From Megaleporinus macrocephalus (taxonomy: Eukaryota; Chordata; Actinopteri; Characiformes; Anostomidae), in contig CM038726.1 in NCBI GenBank assembly GCA_021613375.1, positions 2,128,046 to 2,192,045 of the forward strand: 64,000 bases of DNA. Direction: 5' to 3'. The notes beneath the pieces are model-generated. The model worked only from the letters and a program-made list of their open reading frames with translations. It was not told the origin of the DNA and searched no databases. This document shows, piece by piece, positions 1-11,392 of the stretch. Positions within the stretch are counted from its first letter, which is position 1. Each line of letters begins with the position of its first letter. Both the position numbers and the translations under genes were made by a program.

Positions 1-907
1 CCCTCCATCCTTTCTTCCCTCCATCCTTCCGTCCCTCCATCCCTCTGTTCTTCCTTCCCTCCGTCTCTCCATTCCTCTGTCCCTCCAACCCTCTGTCCTT
101 GCTTCCCTCCATCTTCTATCCCTCCATCCTTTCTTCCCCAACTTTCAGCCCACTGTGTCATTTGAATGTGCGACAGTGTTGACTTTCCTGTAGCACGAAA
201 AAAGTATTACTGACCTTCAGGACTTTCGGAGTGTATGCAAAACAAACCCCATCAGCTTTGGGACGTGTTCGCCTCGGGGGGGCAACAGGGGCATTTTTTT
301 CAAAATGGCATTCATTCTCGTCCCATAAAGGAAAACAGCCGAGGTCCAGTTCTGGCGCTGTGTTATCAATGTGGCGGCCCTCACATCCCCGAGCTGAGGG
401 GCTCGTTTATATATCAGCCAGCGAGAGCAGCGTTGAGGTCAAGAAATCAAATGTACACGGTGTACAGAGTCCGGGTTTATAGATGCAGAGTCTGGAACCA
501 TCTACATTCTATCTAGGTTGCTTAACACCTTGGCCTTGTGATGTGGAGCAGTTAGCATGAAGCTAACCGGCTAAGCCTGAGGAGCACCAAACACGTGTTG
601 GGCGGAGCGCGGATGTGTTTTTTGGCTGAACCGTCGCTATAGTGAAGCATTTATCTCTGATATTTGTACCTCCTGGACAATAACAGTGGAAAGAGTCCTG
701 CCAACCGCATAACCTTCTCTCTCTTTTGATCTCCCTCCATCCTCTTGTCCCCCTTCCCGCCTCCTTTATTTCCTGCTCCCCCGTATCTCCATCCGTCTGT
801 CAAGTCGGCCCATTGGGAGTTCCGCTCTTCTCCGTCTCTTCGCCGCAGTCTATAAACTCATCAGCCTCCCTTATGTAGTTTTCCACATCTTTACAACTTC
901 CTTACCT

Positions 908-957
<50 letters not shown>

Positions 958-1056
958 CGCACATCTTTTGAATCTCCGAGCACAATGGTCCGGCAGGGTT
1001 GGGTCCAAGTTCATTTCTTCATTACTGTTGTCTTATTAAGATGTGCAAGAGTTTTC

Positions 1057-1087
<31 letters not shown>

Positions 1088-1266
1088 CTCTCTCTCTCGC
1101 ACACATAATTCCCCGGAGGAGATTGGATTTTTTCGCTCCCACACGCTCTCAATGGCCTCCTCCTCCTGCCGCTGATGGAGCGGGAGAGATGATGTCTTTT
1201 GGAGAAATGCATCTGCTCCTCTCTTCAAGCTCTGCTATTGTGCCGCACTACAAGGACTTGGAAAAA

Positions 1267-1292
1267 TGGGGGGTGGGGGGGGGGTGGGGGGG
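1267..1292 (+). other. G-rich run, potential G-quadruplex
   Basis: Three long guanine runs are separated by single thymines. The base pattern permits G-quadruplex folding on the + strand, which is also the sense strand of the ar intron. No function is implied. Confidence 0.5.
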
Positions 1293-1443
1293 CGCTATTT
1301 CGGAAGCCGGACTCATTGAGCGCTCGCTAGTGTATCAGCCTCGACTGGCGGCGCTTCATTTTGCACCTACTTTGGAGAAAAGAAATCCAATTTGCCGAGT
1401 AATTTCATTTAGATACTTTCTCACATAATTAAGCTGTTGGAGG

Positions 1444-2670
1444 AGTAACGTAGTTCTTACTGTACAAGTAATGAAGCTCTTATTATATGAGTAACATAGT
1501 TCTTACTATACAAGTAATGAAGCTCTTATTATATAAGTAACATAGTTCTTACTATACAAGTAATGAAGCTCTTATTATATTAGAAATATAGTTCTTACTG
1601 TACAAGTAGTGAAGCTCTTATTATATGAGTAACATAGTTCTTACTATACAAGTAATGAAGCTCTTATATTAGAAACATAGTTCTTACTATACAAGTAATG
1701 AAGCTCTTATTATATTAGAAACATAGTTCTTACTATACAAGTAATGAAGCTCTTATTATATAAGTAACATAGTTCTTACTATACAAGTAATGAAGCTCTT
1801 GTTATATGAGTAACATAGTTCTTACTATACAAGTAATGAAGCTCTTATTATATAAGTAACATAGTTCTTACTATACAAGTAATGAAGCTCTTATTATATG
1901 AGTAACAGTTCTTACTATACAAGTAATGAAGCTCTTATTATATGAGCAACATAGTTCTTACTATACAAGTAATGAAGCTCTTATTATATAAGTAACATAG
2001 TTCTTACTATACAAGTAATGAAGCTCTTATTATATAAGTAACATAGTTCTTACTATACAAGTAATGAAGCTCTTATTATATGAGTAACAGTTCTTACTAT
2101 ACAAGTAATGAAGCTCTTATTATATGAGCAACATAGTTCTTACTATACAAGTAATGAAGCTCTTATTATATGAGCAACATAGTTCTTACTATACAAGTAA
2201 TGAAGCTCTTATTATATAAGTAACATAGTTCTTACTATACAAGTAATGAAGCTCTTATTATATGAGTAACATAGTTCTTACTGTACAAGTAATATAGCTC
2301 TTATTATATGAGTAACATAGTTCTTACCATACAAGTAATGTAGCTCTTATTATATGAGTAACATAGTTCTTACCATACAAGTAATGTAGCTCTTATTATA
2401 TGAGTAACATAGTTCTTACTATACATGTAATGAAGCTCTTATTATATGAGAAACATAGTTCTTACTATATAAGTAATGAAGCTCTTATTATATGAATAAC
2501 ATAGTTCTTACTATACATGTAATGAAGCTCTTATTATATGAGTAACATAGTTCTTACTATATAAGTAATGAAGCTCTTATTATATGAATAACGTAGTTCT
2601 TACTATACATGTAATGAAGCTCTTATTATATGAGAAACATAGTTCTTACTATACAAGTAATGAAGCTCTT
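1444..2670. repeat. 46-bp minisatellite, about 26 copies
   Basis: The unit contains the phrase ATAGTTCTTACTATACAAGT followed by AATGAAGCTCTTATTATATG. Copies differ by a few substitutions and by small deletions (for example the missing AT near 1905 and 2090). The 3' copies form a slightly different subfamily with TACATGTAATG or TATAAGTAATG. It sits wholly in ar intron 5 and shares no unit with the other arrays. Confidence 0.95.
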
Positions 2671-2814
2671 AGTGATAATATTTCTATTATTCTGATTGTT
2701 TTTGTGTTACTGTTACTGTTGTTTTATTCTAGTTTAGTTTTTTAGTTATTTTTCTAACAATCCTCTATGAAGCAGGTTGATTTGCACTCATGTGTGGAAA
2801 GTTAAACATGGTCA

Positions 2815-2844
2815 ACAACAACAACAACAACAACAACAATAATG

Positions 2845-2921
<77 letters not shown>
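2815..2921. repeat. CAA/AAT trinucleotide microsatellite beside exon 6
   Basis: About eight CAA units run into roughly 27 AAT units, ending only about 25 bases before the exon 6 acceptor. The polyisoleucine and polytyrosine frames on both strands are translations of this microsatellite. Its closeness to the acceptor leaves a short pyrimidine tract (TTTTTTTTGTCTCCTAG), and length variation here would move the branch-point region. Confidence 0.95.
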
Positions 2922-2922
<1 letters not shown>

Positions 2923-2945
2923 GTGATGTTTTTTTTGTCTCCTAG

Positions 2946-3076
2946 TCGGAGGATGCACATCTCCAGCATGTATGAGCACTGCATGCAGATGAAGCACCTG
3001 TCTCAGGAGTTCGTGCTGCTGCAGGTCACTCAGGAGGAATTCCTCTGCATGAAGGCCCTCCTGCTCTTCAGCATCA
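2946..3076 (+). CDS. ar: Androgen receptor ligand-binding domain, exon 6
   Basis: Androgen receptor (NR3C4) is a ligand-activated nuclear transcription factor. This 131-bp internal exon equals the length of human AR exon 6. It is bounded by a CTCCTAG acceptor at 2944-2945 and a GTGAGT donor at 3077. It begins at codon position 3 and ends at position 1, encoding 43 complete residues of the ligand-binding domain with the signatures MKHLSQEF and [13 protein letters not shown]. These match the AR helices around the steroid pocket. Progesterone, mineralocorticoid and glucocorticoid receptors share parts of this stretch, but the following exons decide for AR. The phase joins perfectly to the exon at 5089, giving the Ile-Ile-Pro junction. 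There is no frameshift or stop. Confidence 0.95.
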
Positions 3077-5088
3077 GTGAGTCTCCCCTCACCTGCCTTC
3101 ACCTAGCACTGCTACAGCTCAAAGTGGTGGTGATGTAGTGTAACACACTATACTATACCAGCCATATTATATATTATACCCACTATACTATACTATACCA
3201 CCACATTATACACTATACCCACTACACTATACTATACCAACCACATTATACACTATACCACTACACTATACTATACCACCACATTATACACTATACCCAC
3301 TACACTATACTATACCAACCACATTATACACTATACACACTACACTATACTATACCAACCACATTATACACTATACCCACTACACTATACTATACCAACC
3401 ACATTATACACTATACCCACTACACTATACTATACCAACCACATTATACACTATACCCACTACACTATACTATACCAACCACATTATACAATATACCCAC
3501 TACACTATACTATACCAACCACATTATACACTATACCCACTACACTATACTATACCAACCACATTATACACTATACTCACTACAATATACTATACCAACA
3601 ACATTATACACTATACCCACTACACTATACTATATCAACCACATTATACACTATACCCACTACACTATACTATACCAACCACATTATACACTATACCCAC
3701 TACACTATACTATACCAACTACATTATACACTATACCCACTACACTATACTATGCTAACCACATTATACACTATACCCGCTACACTATACTATATCAACC
3801 ACATTATACACTACACCCACTACACTATACTATACCAACCACATTATACACCATACCCACTACACTATACTATACCAACCACATTATACACTATACCCAC
3901 TACACTATACTATACCAACCACATTATACACTATACCCACTACACTGTACTATACCAACCACATTATACACTATACCTACTACACTATACTATACCAACC
4001 ACATTATACACTATACCTACTACACTATACTATACCAACCACATTATACACTATACCTACTACACTATACTATACCAACCACATTATACACTATACCTAC
4101 TACACTATACTATACCAACCACATTATACACTATACCCACTACACTACACTATACCAACCACATTATACACTATACCCACTACACTGTACTATACCAACC
4201 ACATTATACACTATACCTACTACACTATACTATACCAACCACATTATACACTATACCTACTACACTATACTATACCAACCACATTATACACTATACCTAC
4301 TACACTATACTATACCAACCACATTATACACTATACCTACTACACTATACTATACCAACCACATTATACACTATACCTACTACACTATACTATACCAACC
4401 ACATTATACACTATACCCACTACACCATACTATACCAACCACATTATACACTATACCCACTACACTATATTATACAAAAACATAATTATTAGCTAAATAT
4501 GAAAAGTTGAAACGTCACTAAGTACTTTCTAATGTACTCAAGCAGAATTACTAATTACTAATATTAAAAGTACACTCCACTGGAGAAACAACTGTTGGTG
4601 AAAACTGTTGGATGATGTTGCTGTGGGAACATGAGAAGATGACCAGAAGGACCGTCCTCTGGACCTTGTGTAATGACTTTATACAACAGTGTTACTTTCC
4701 CTTGCGCTGGTTTGTGCTCTGCTCAGCTCCGACTGTTAAAATCTCCACCGAAGTGTCAAGTATGTTCATATTAGTGTGTTCAGCTCAGGAATAAGATGGA
4801 TTTTCAGTTTCTGCTGTGCAGCACTGGGACCTGAGGAGATCAGAGGAGAAGAACTGATTAAACAGTAGATTAGAGATGTTTTGTGATGGTCTGAAGGGGT
4901 TTATTCTATTATTGTTGTATTTGCTTTTCATTCAGGGGAATTGTTCACTCCTTCTTTCTATTTTTTTTCTCTTTCTCCTTTCTCTCTCTTTTTCTCTCTC
5001 TCTCTCCCCATTTCACTCTTTCACTCTCTCCTTTCTCTTTTTCTCTCTCTCTCATTTTCTTCCCCTCTATTTGTATCTCTCTCTCTAG
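3077..5088 (+). other. ar: ar intron 6
   Basis: A 2012-bp intron from GTGAGT to a CTCTCTCTAG acceptor. Only about 70 bases lie between the donor and the start of a 1.33-kb 40-bp minisatellite. The stretch 4476-4940 holds non-repetitive AT-rich DNA with no supported gene. A CT-rich tract (about 4945-5086) forms an extended pyrimidine run up to the acceptor. Confidence 0.9.
3146..4474 (+). repeat. 40-bp minisatellite array, intron 6 (forward orientation)
   Basis: About 33 units of exactly 40 bp, containing ACCAACCACATTATACACTA followed by TACCCACTACACTATACTAT. The first copies are more diverged and middle copies vary CCC/CCT, so patterns recur every few units. Because 40 is not a multiple of three and the unit lacks stops in the forward frames, long artificial frames rich in Tyr, His, Thr and Ile appear. 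The reverse complement of this unit forms the array in intron 7. Confidence 0.97.
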
Positions 5089-5240
5089 TTCCTGTAGAAG
5101 GTCTGAAGAGTCAGAAGTATTTTGATGAGCTGCGTCTGACGTACATTAACGAGCTGGACCGTCTGATTAATTACGGGAGGAAGAGTAACTGCGCGCAGCG
5201 TTTCTACCAGCTAACACGACTCATGGACTCACTGCAGCCG
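5089..5240 (+). CDS. ar: Androgen receptor ligand-binding domain, exon 7
   Basis: A 152-bp internal exon bounded by TCTCTAG (5087-5088) and GTAAGG (5241). Human exon 7 is 158 bp; the six-base difference is two codons in the loop, where this protein has the shorter GRKSNCAQ. It encodes [20 protein letters not shown], then [13 protein letters not shown], then [14 protein letters not shown], typical of fish AR. The start phase completes the codon split from 3076, and the exon ends on a whole codon. Its length is not a multiple of three, so skipping it would frameshift and remove the C-terminal activation helix. It is bracketed by inverted copies of the same minisatellite. Confidence 0.96.
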
Positions 5241-5250
5241 GTAAGGAGGA

Positions 5251-6545
5251 CAATGTGGTTGGTACAGTGTAGTGTAGTGGGTATAGTGTATAATGTGGTT
5301 GGTATAGTATAGTGTAGTGGGTATAGTGTATAATGTGGTTGGTATAGTATAGTGTAGTGGGTATAGTGTATATAATGTGGTTGGTATAGTATAGTGTACT
5401 GGGTATAGTGTATAATGTGGTTGGTATAGTATAGTGTACTGGGTATAGTGTATAATGTGGTTGGTATAGTATAGTGTAGTGGGTATAGTGTATAATGTGC
5501 TTGGTATAGTATAGTGTAGAGGGTGTAGTGTATAATGTGGTTGGTATAGTATAGTGTAGTGGATATAGTGTATAATGTGGTTGGTATAGTATAGTGTAGT
5601 GGGTATAGTGTATATAATGTGGTTGGTATAGTATAGTGTAGTGGGTATAGTGTATAATGTGGTTGGTATAGTATAGTGTAGTGGGTATAGTGTATATAAT
5701 GTGGTTGGTATAGTATATTGTAGTGGGTATAGTGTATAATGTGGTTGGTATAGTATAGTGTAGTGGGTATAGTGTATATAATGTGGTTGGTATAGTATAG
5801 TGTAGTTTGTATAGTGTATAATGTGGTTGGTATAGTATAGTGTAATGGGTATAGTGTATAATGCGGTTGGTATAGTATAGTGTAGCGGGTATAGTGTATG
5901 ATGTGGTTGGTATAGTATAGTGTAGCGGGTATAGTGTATAATGTGGTTGGTATAGTATAGTGTAGCGGGTATAGTGTATAATGTGGTTGGTATAGTATAG
6001 TGTAGTGGGTATAGTGTATAATGTAGTTGGTATAATATAGTGTAGCGGGTATAGTGTATAATGTGGTTAGTATAGTATAGTGTAGTGGGTATAGTGTATA
6101 GTGTAGCGGGTATAGTGTATAATGTGGTTAGTATAGTATAGTGTAGTGGGTATAGTGTATAATGTAGTTGGTATAGTATATTGTAGTGGGTATAGTGTAT
6201 AATGTGGTTGGTATAGTATAGTGTAGTGGGTATAGTGTATAATGTGGTGGGTATAGTATAGTGTAGCGGGTATAGTGTATAATGTGGTTAGTATAGTATA
6301 GTGTAGTGGGTATAGTGTATAATGTAGTTGGTATAGTATAGTGTAGTGGGTATAGTGTATAATGTGGTTGGTATAGTATAGTGTAGTGGGTATAGTGTAT
6401 AATGTGGTTGGTATAGTATAGTGTAGTGGGTATAGTGTATAATGTGGTTGGTATAGTATAGTGTAGTGTGTATAGTGTATAATGTGGTTGGTATTGTGTA
6501 GTGTAGTGTGTATAGTGTATAATGTGGTTGGTGTAGTGTAGTGAA
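5251..6545 (-). repeat. 40-bp minisatellite array, intron 7 (inverted orientation)
   Basis: About 32 units of the reverse complement of the intron 6 unit, reading TATAGTGTATAATGTGGTTG then GTATAGTATAGTGTAGTGGG on the + strand. It starts about ten bases after the exon 7 donor. Some copies are 42 bp (an extra TA at 5371, 5611 and 5693) and a few are truncated near 6090. The consensus is identical to the intron 6 array after reverse complementing. Confidence 0.97.
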
Positions 6546-7034
6546 GTGTTGTTTTAAGTATTTGCATACATGGCCGTATTTCCAGTAGTTCTGTTTCCCG
6601 CCACTGCCGATCCGATGTGTTATCCACCCGGAATTCCAGCCAGCGTTAACATTCACAAGCGTTCCTGGTCGGATTTATTAGTCGGATTATTGACGGATCA
6701 TCAGGTCCGGTGACAGTGGGGTTACGGTTTGAGCTGGAATATCAGATCTAAAGCATATTAAGCCCTCTGGTGATTCCCAGCCTGACTCCGTGGAGGAACT
6801 CAGGATTTGGGAATTCCTTCCGGACGTTATTCCCGTACAGCTGCCGTCGCTCACGGGGGGGGTTTGCCGTCTAGCTTATCGCAGGTCAGAGGCAGGAGGA
6901 GGAGAGGACGGAGAGAAGTCCTTCATTAAGGAGTAATAACGCTCCGGTCTGCTGAGGTCAGAGGTCAGGGGTTGATTTCCCTGTCATCACTGTTACCGCC
7001 TGGTCGTCAGCACGAGAGCTTTATCAGTGTAACT

Positions 7035-8683
7035 AATCCTTTCTCTCCTTCTTCACCTCCTCCCTCCTTCACCTCCTCCCTCCTTCTTCACCTCCTCCCT
7101 CCTTCTTCACCTTTCTCTCCTCTTCTTCTTCACCTCCTCTCTCCTTCACCTCCTCCCTTCTTTTCCACCTCCTCTCTCCTTCTTCACCTCCTCCCTTCTT
7201 CTTCACCTCCTCCCTCCTTCTTCACCTCCTCCCTTCTTCTCCTCCTCCCTCCTCCTCCACCTCCTCTCTCCTTCTTCACCTCCTCCCTCCTTCTTCACCT
7301 TCTCCCTTCTTCCTCACCTCCTCCCTCCTTCTTCACCTCCTCCCTTCTTCTTCGCTCACTCTCTATTCTTCTTCACCTCCTCCCTCCTTCTTCTACTCCT
7401 CCCTCCTTCTTCACCTTCTCCCTTCTTCCTCACCTCCTCCCTCCTTCTTCACCTCCTCCCTTCTTCTTCGCTCACTCTCTATTCTTCTTCACCTCCTCTC
7501 TCCTTTTTCACCTCATCCCTTCTTCTCCTCCTCCCTCCTTCTTCTACTCCTCCCTCCTTCTTCACCTCCTCCCTTCTTCTTCACCTCCTCCCTCCTTCTT
7601 CACCTCCTCTCTCCTTCTCCTCTTCCCTCCTTCTTCTCCTTTCTCTCCTCTCCTTTTTCACCTCCTCCCTCCTTCTTCACCTCCTCCCTTCTTCCTCATC
7701 TCCTCCCTCCTTCTTCCCCTTTCTCTCCTTCTTCCCCTTTCTCTCCTTTTTCACCTCCTCCCTCCTTCTTCACCTTCTCCCTTCTTCTTCACATCCTCCC
7801 TCCTTCTTCACCTCCTCCCTTTTTCTTCACCTCCTCCCTTCTTCTTCTCCTTTCTTTCCTTCTTCACATTCTCCCTTCTTCTTCTCCTTTCTTTCTTCTC
7901 CTTCTTCACCTCCTCCCTTCTTCTCTGTTCTCTCCTTCTTCACCTCCTCCCTTCTTCTTCACCTTTCTCTCCTTCTTCACCTCCTTCCTTCTTCTCCTTT
8001 CTTTCGTCTCCTTCTTCACCTCCTCCCTTCTTTTCCTTTCTCTCCTCTCCTTCTTCACCTCCTCCCTTCCTCTTCTCCTTTCTCTCCTCTCCTCCCTTCC
8101 TCTTCTGCTTTCTGTCCTCTCCATCTTCACCTACTCACTTCCTCTTCTCCCTTCTCTCATTTCCTTCTTTACCTCCTCCATTCTTCTCCTTTCTTTCATC
8201 TCCTTCTTCTCCACCTCCCTTTTTCTCCTTTCTTTCCTCTTCTTCTTTACCCCCTCTTCTCCTTTCTATTCTATCGTTCTTCACCTCCTCCCTTCTTCTA
8301 CTTTCTTTCATCTCTTTCTTCGCTTCCGCCCTTCTTTTTCTCCTTTCTCTCCTCTCCTTCTTCTCCTTTCTCTCCTCGCCTTCTTTAAATCCTCCCTTCT
8401 TCTCCTTTCTTTCCTCTCCTTCTACTCCTCCTCCCTTCTTCTCCTTTCTTCCTCTTCTTCTTCTCCTCCTCCCTTCTTCTTCTCCTTTCTCTCCTCTCCT
8501 TCTTCTCCTTCTCTTCTTTCTATTCTCTCCTTTCTTCCTCATTCACCTCCTTCTCTCTTTTTCTCTACCTCCTTCCCCTCTCTTTTTTACCTCCTTCTCT
8601 CTTCTTCTCTACCTGCTTCTTTCCTCCCTTCTCCTCCCTCGCCTTTCCTCCTCCCTCCTCCCCTCCCCCCGTCTCTCCTGCAG
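7035..8683. repeat. 1.65-kb polypyrimidine tract (CCTCCCTTCTTCAC-like units)
   Basis: The + strand is almost entirely C and T, broken mainly by the A of CAC in irregular 13 to 20-base units such as CACCTCCTCCCTTCTTCTTC. The - strand is the matching GA-rich purine tract. Tracts of this length and purity can form triplex (H-DNA) structures and block polymerases. The tract runs directly into the exon 8 acceptor, which therefore has an enormous upstream pyrimidine tract. Confidence 0.95.
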
Positions 8684-8842
8684 ATCGTGCGGAAGCTGCA
8701 CCAGTTCACCTTCGACCTCTTCGTCCAGGCCCAGTCTCTGCCCACCAAGGTCAGCTTCCCCGAGATGATCGCCGAGATCATTTCCGTCCAAGTACCAAAG
8801 ATCCTCGCCGGCCTGGCGAAGCCAATCCTGTTTCACAAGTGA
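8684..8842 (+). CDS. ar: Androgen receptor ligand-binding domain, terminal coding exon 8 with stop
   Basis: This exon follows the CTCCTGCAG acceptor (8681-8683) and encodes 52 residues and a TGA stop at 8840-8842. It begins [20 protein letters not shown]. The HQFTFDL motif is the AR-specific helix containing the position of human Thr877, the residue mutated in LNCaP prostate cancer cells, and Thr is retained here. [17 protein letters not shown] is the AF-2 activation helix, with both glutamates at the positions that clamp coactivators. The C-terminus ends KPILFHK, as is usual in fish AR, one or two residues shorter than in mammals. The N-terminal domain, DNA-binding domain and first part of the ligand-binding domain are encoded upstream of this window. 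Confidence 0.97.
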   Translation: MVRKLHQFTFDLFVQAQSLPTKVSFPEMIAEIISVQVPKILAGLAKPILFHK

Positions 8843-9739
8843 CGCCTAGCTCCGCCTTCCACACCCAGACTGGCCACGCCCACCCCAACCCGTCCGGATC
8901 CGGCTCGATCCGGTCCGTTCCAGTCCCCAGCCCGGCCTGCATGACTTTCTTTCTCTCTCAGCGTTCTGCAGGACGACCTACAGATACCGTTTTGTTTTCT
9001 CCTTCTCTCTCTACCTCCCTTTCTCTCTCCCTCTCTCTCTCTCTCTCCCTCTCTACCTCCCTCTCTCTCTCACCCTTCTCCTTTTCTTCTTTTCTGAAAA
9101 ATGTCTCTGAAATCTGCCGAGGACCATTACATCATTACACTAGTCTATCTTCTGCTCCGAGATAATTTCAGATCATTTTCTCACGCTGGTAGAGCGGTGT
9201 GGAACGTCTCTCTCCTCCTCTCCTTCTCCCTCTCTCTCCCTCTCCCTCTCTCTCTCCCTCTTTTTTTCTCTAGCATTTATTCCTGAAGAGTCTGAAGAGC
9301 TACACCATGTTACCTGGAAGAAGAAAAAAAAAGAAAAAAAAAAAAAGGAGTCGTTTTTACCTGAGCCCTGGAAAGACAAGACGTGCACTAGAAGTTTCCC
9401 TCAAAAGAGAACCAAGCACTGCTATGTTTACTCGGTGTATCTACATATTCTACTCTATGCATTTCTGTTGGCTTGTTAAAGGTTCTACTGCCATAAAGGC
9501 TCAAGACTCCAGACTGCTTCTCCCAACCCTAGAAACCAGAGTAAAGCTACGGCTGGCCTCCAACAAAACAGCGACAATCAAATCGTCTTTCTATATCCGT
9601 CTTTGTACTTTTCATATGGTGGTGTTCGAGTCCGACCTAACGTTAGACGCACAGATGTTTCCTGGAAACGCTTCTCAAATATCACCAAACCAAACAAAAG
9701 GTACGCTTCGAACACATATAAAACCATCAGGGGGAAAAA

Positions 9740-11220
9740 ACCCATCCGTTCTGTGCTACACTATACTACTTTGGTATACTATAGCACAATGTACAAATAC
9801 TTTCGGCTTTCTAATTCTGTTCTATACTATACTACAGGGTGGTACCCAATGCTGTACAATAGTATGCTAATCCACACTATACAAATACTTTGGTACTTTT
9901 TAAATCTCTTTAATTCTCTAAAGTACACGTGATAGTACTCTATACTCTATACAGTCTATACAGCTAAAGAATACAGTACAGTACCTATATAATATACAGT
10001 CCTATGTGCTACTATTGGATAGTGGGGTCTATTCTATACTGCAGGGTAGTATTCAATACCGTACTACACTACACAATGCTATTAGTATGGAATTTATATA
10101 ATCGGTATGATACCTTCCAATAATATTATATTATTATAACATCTATAGTATTAGATGTTAGACTTGTATGCTACTGACACTATGGTAGTACAGCAAAGCA
10201 CAGTGTAGTGCAGTGTAGTATAGTATGGGAAATATTTTGAGTGCTATTTAGTAATGATTGCTGTTCTGCAGTATAGAATATACTATATCTGGAATTATAT
10301 CTGGTTCTGCATTATTAACATAATAGTATAGTACTGAGTAAGGAAACTAAATCCTATATAAAGCTATCAGATAGTATTTCCTGTTCCAGATAGTATTCCA
10401 TACTGCAGAATGCTATAACATACTAAACCATACTATACCAATAGTATAAAACTCAGTACACTATAGCCTATATAATATACAGCCCTATGTGATACTATTG
10501 GATAGTGCGGTCTATTCTATACTGCAGTGTAGTATTCAATACCATACTACACTACACAATGGAATTTGTAATAAATACTTCCAAATTCTGTATGATACCT
10601 TCCAATAATAAAAACCATCAGATTTGTTTTGATTATTAGATAGAATTAGATATATGCTATGTGTAGTGTAGTATAGTATGGGAACTATTTTGAGTGCTAT
10701 GTAGTAACGATTGCTATTCTGCAGTATAGAATAGAACTGGAAATACTAACTGTATATCCTATATGAAGCTATCAGATAGTATTTCCTGTTCCAGATAGTA
10801 TTCCATACTGCAGAATGCTATAACATACTATACCATACTATATACTTTGTGTATACAATAGTACAGTAAACTTCTCAGTACTCTATTGTACAGCACTAAC
10901 AGTATAGAAGAGTATATCAAATAATATTTCCAGTTCTACACTGTGGGATAGTATTTAATATGCTATACTATATTATGCTAAGCCATACAATACTATACTG
11001 TACTTGATTGTATAGTATAGAATAATAGAGTATACTAATGTGGTTATGAGTAATTCCAGTTTCTCTCTATAGAGTGCAACAAATTAGTATAGAATGCTAT
11101 ACTCTAGGGTACCATCCTACTACTATAGAACAGTAAAAGTTTCAGTTCTTTCGTTTACTATGCTATTAGTACTATAGTACTGTAGTATTGAATACTACAC
11201 TGTACTAGCAGTATAGAACA
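9740..11220. repeat. Degenerate TATAC/ATAGTA-rich repetitive region with internal duplications
   Basis: The whole stretch is built from short diverged words such as ACTATACTA, TATAGTA and TACTGCAG. Two longer blocks are duplicated in direct orientation: 9984-10077 recurs at 10468-10562 (sharing GTCTATTCTATACTGCAG), and 10355-10438 recurs at 10760-10845 (sharing CAGATAGTATTTCCTGTTCC). It is not a clean tandem array and looks like an old, decayed one. Confidence 0.75.
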
Positions 11221-11386
11221 GTGCCAAATGTACTTTGCTCCAATGACACGTTTTGATGATTTCCTGTTCGCAAATAAGTTCCAAATGATTTTAGAGTAAA
11301 ACTCTTAATGCGCACAAAGATTCTGTTTGATATTTTGAAGAAAACAAGTTTTTATTTGTTTATTTGTTTGTTAAATTCAGCAAATG

Positions 11387-11392
11387 AATAAA
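11387..11392 (+). terminator. Candidate proximal poly(A) signal AATAAA
   Basis: AATAAA followed by a GT-containing stretch (TTGTGTATGGAATGTC) about 2.5 kb after the ar stop codon. It could serve as a proximal ar polyadenylation site, but the flanking evidence is weak. Confidence 0.25.

Larger units (their letters stand above)
1..2945 (+). other. ar: ar intron 5 (3' part, runs in from upstream)
   Basis: This is the intronic lead-in to the first recognisable ar exon; the preceding exons are outside the window. It opens with a degenerate CCTT/CCATCC pyrimidine-rich tract (1-135), carries two CT microsatellites (about 911-954 and 1050-1098) and a G-run at 1267-1292, and is then filled by a 46-bp minisatellite. 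No reading frame here looks coding. The 157-aa frame at 955-1428 is mostly CT-repeat translation. The assignment as intron 5 assumes the exon structure conserved across vertebrate AR genes. Confidence 0.8.
5241..8683 (+). other. ar: ar intron 7
   Basis: A 3443-bp intron with a GTAAGG donor and a CTCCTGCAG acceptor. It consists of the reverse-complement 40-bp array (5251-6545), about 480 bp of non-repetitive sequence (6546-7030) in which I see no gene, and about 1.65 kb of nearly pure pyrimidine on the sense strand, ending at the acceptor. The 598-aa frame across it is a Ser/Leu/Pro/Phe translation of the pyrimidine tract and is not a gene, although it accidentally reads into exon 8. Confidence 0.92.

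Noticed and set aside
1444..2670. CRISPR-like array
   Set aside because: There are no unique spacers between repeats, the setting is a vertebrate intron and no cas genes are present; it is a plain tandem minisatellite. The same reasoning excludes the other arrays.
2946..3076. Progesterone receptor exon instead of androgen receptor
   Set aside because: The QEFV and [12 protein letters not shown] words resemble the progesterone receptor, but the later LHQFTFDL and ISVQVPKIL motifs and the C-terminus are those of AR, and the exon phases join.
3752..4492. 246-aa frame in ar intron 6
   Set aside because: Repeat-derived, as the unit lacks stop codons, and it lies between two defined splice sites.
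6972..8768. 598-aa frame rich in Ser, Leu, Pro and Phe
   Set aside because: Translation of the polypyrimidine tract. It enters exon 8 in a frame different from that of the receptor.
9307..9870. 187-aa frame downstream of ar
   Set aside because: No domain, no splice context, and it starts in A-rich sequence just after CT repeats; probably 3' UTR.
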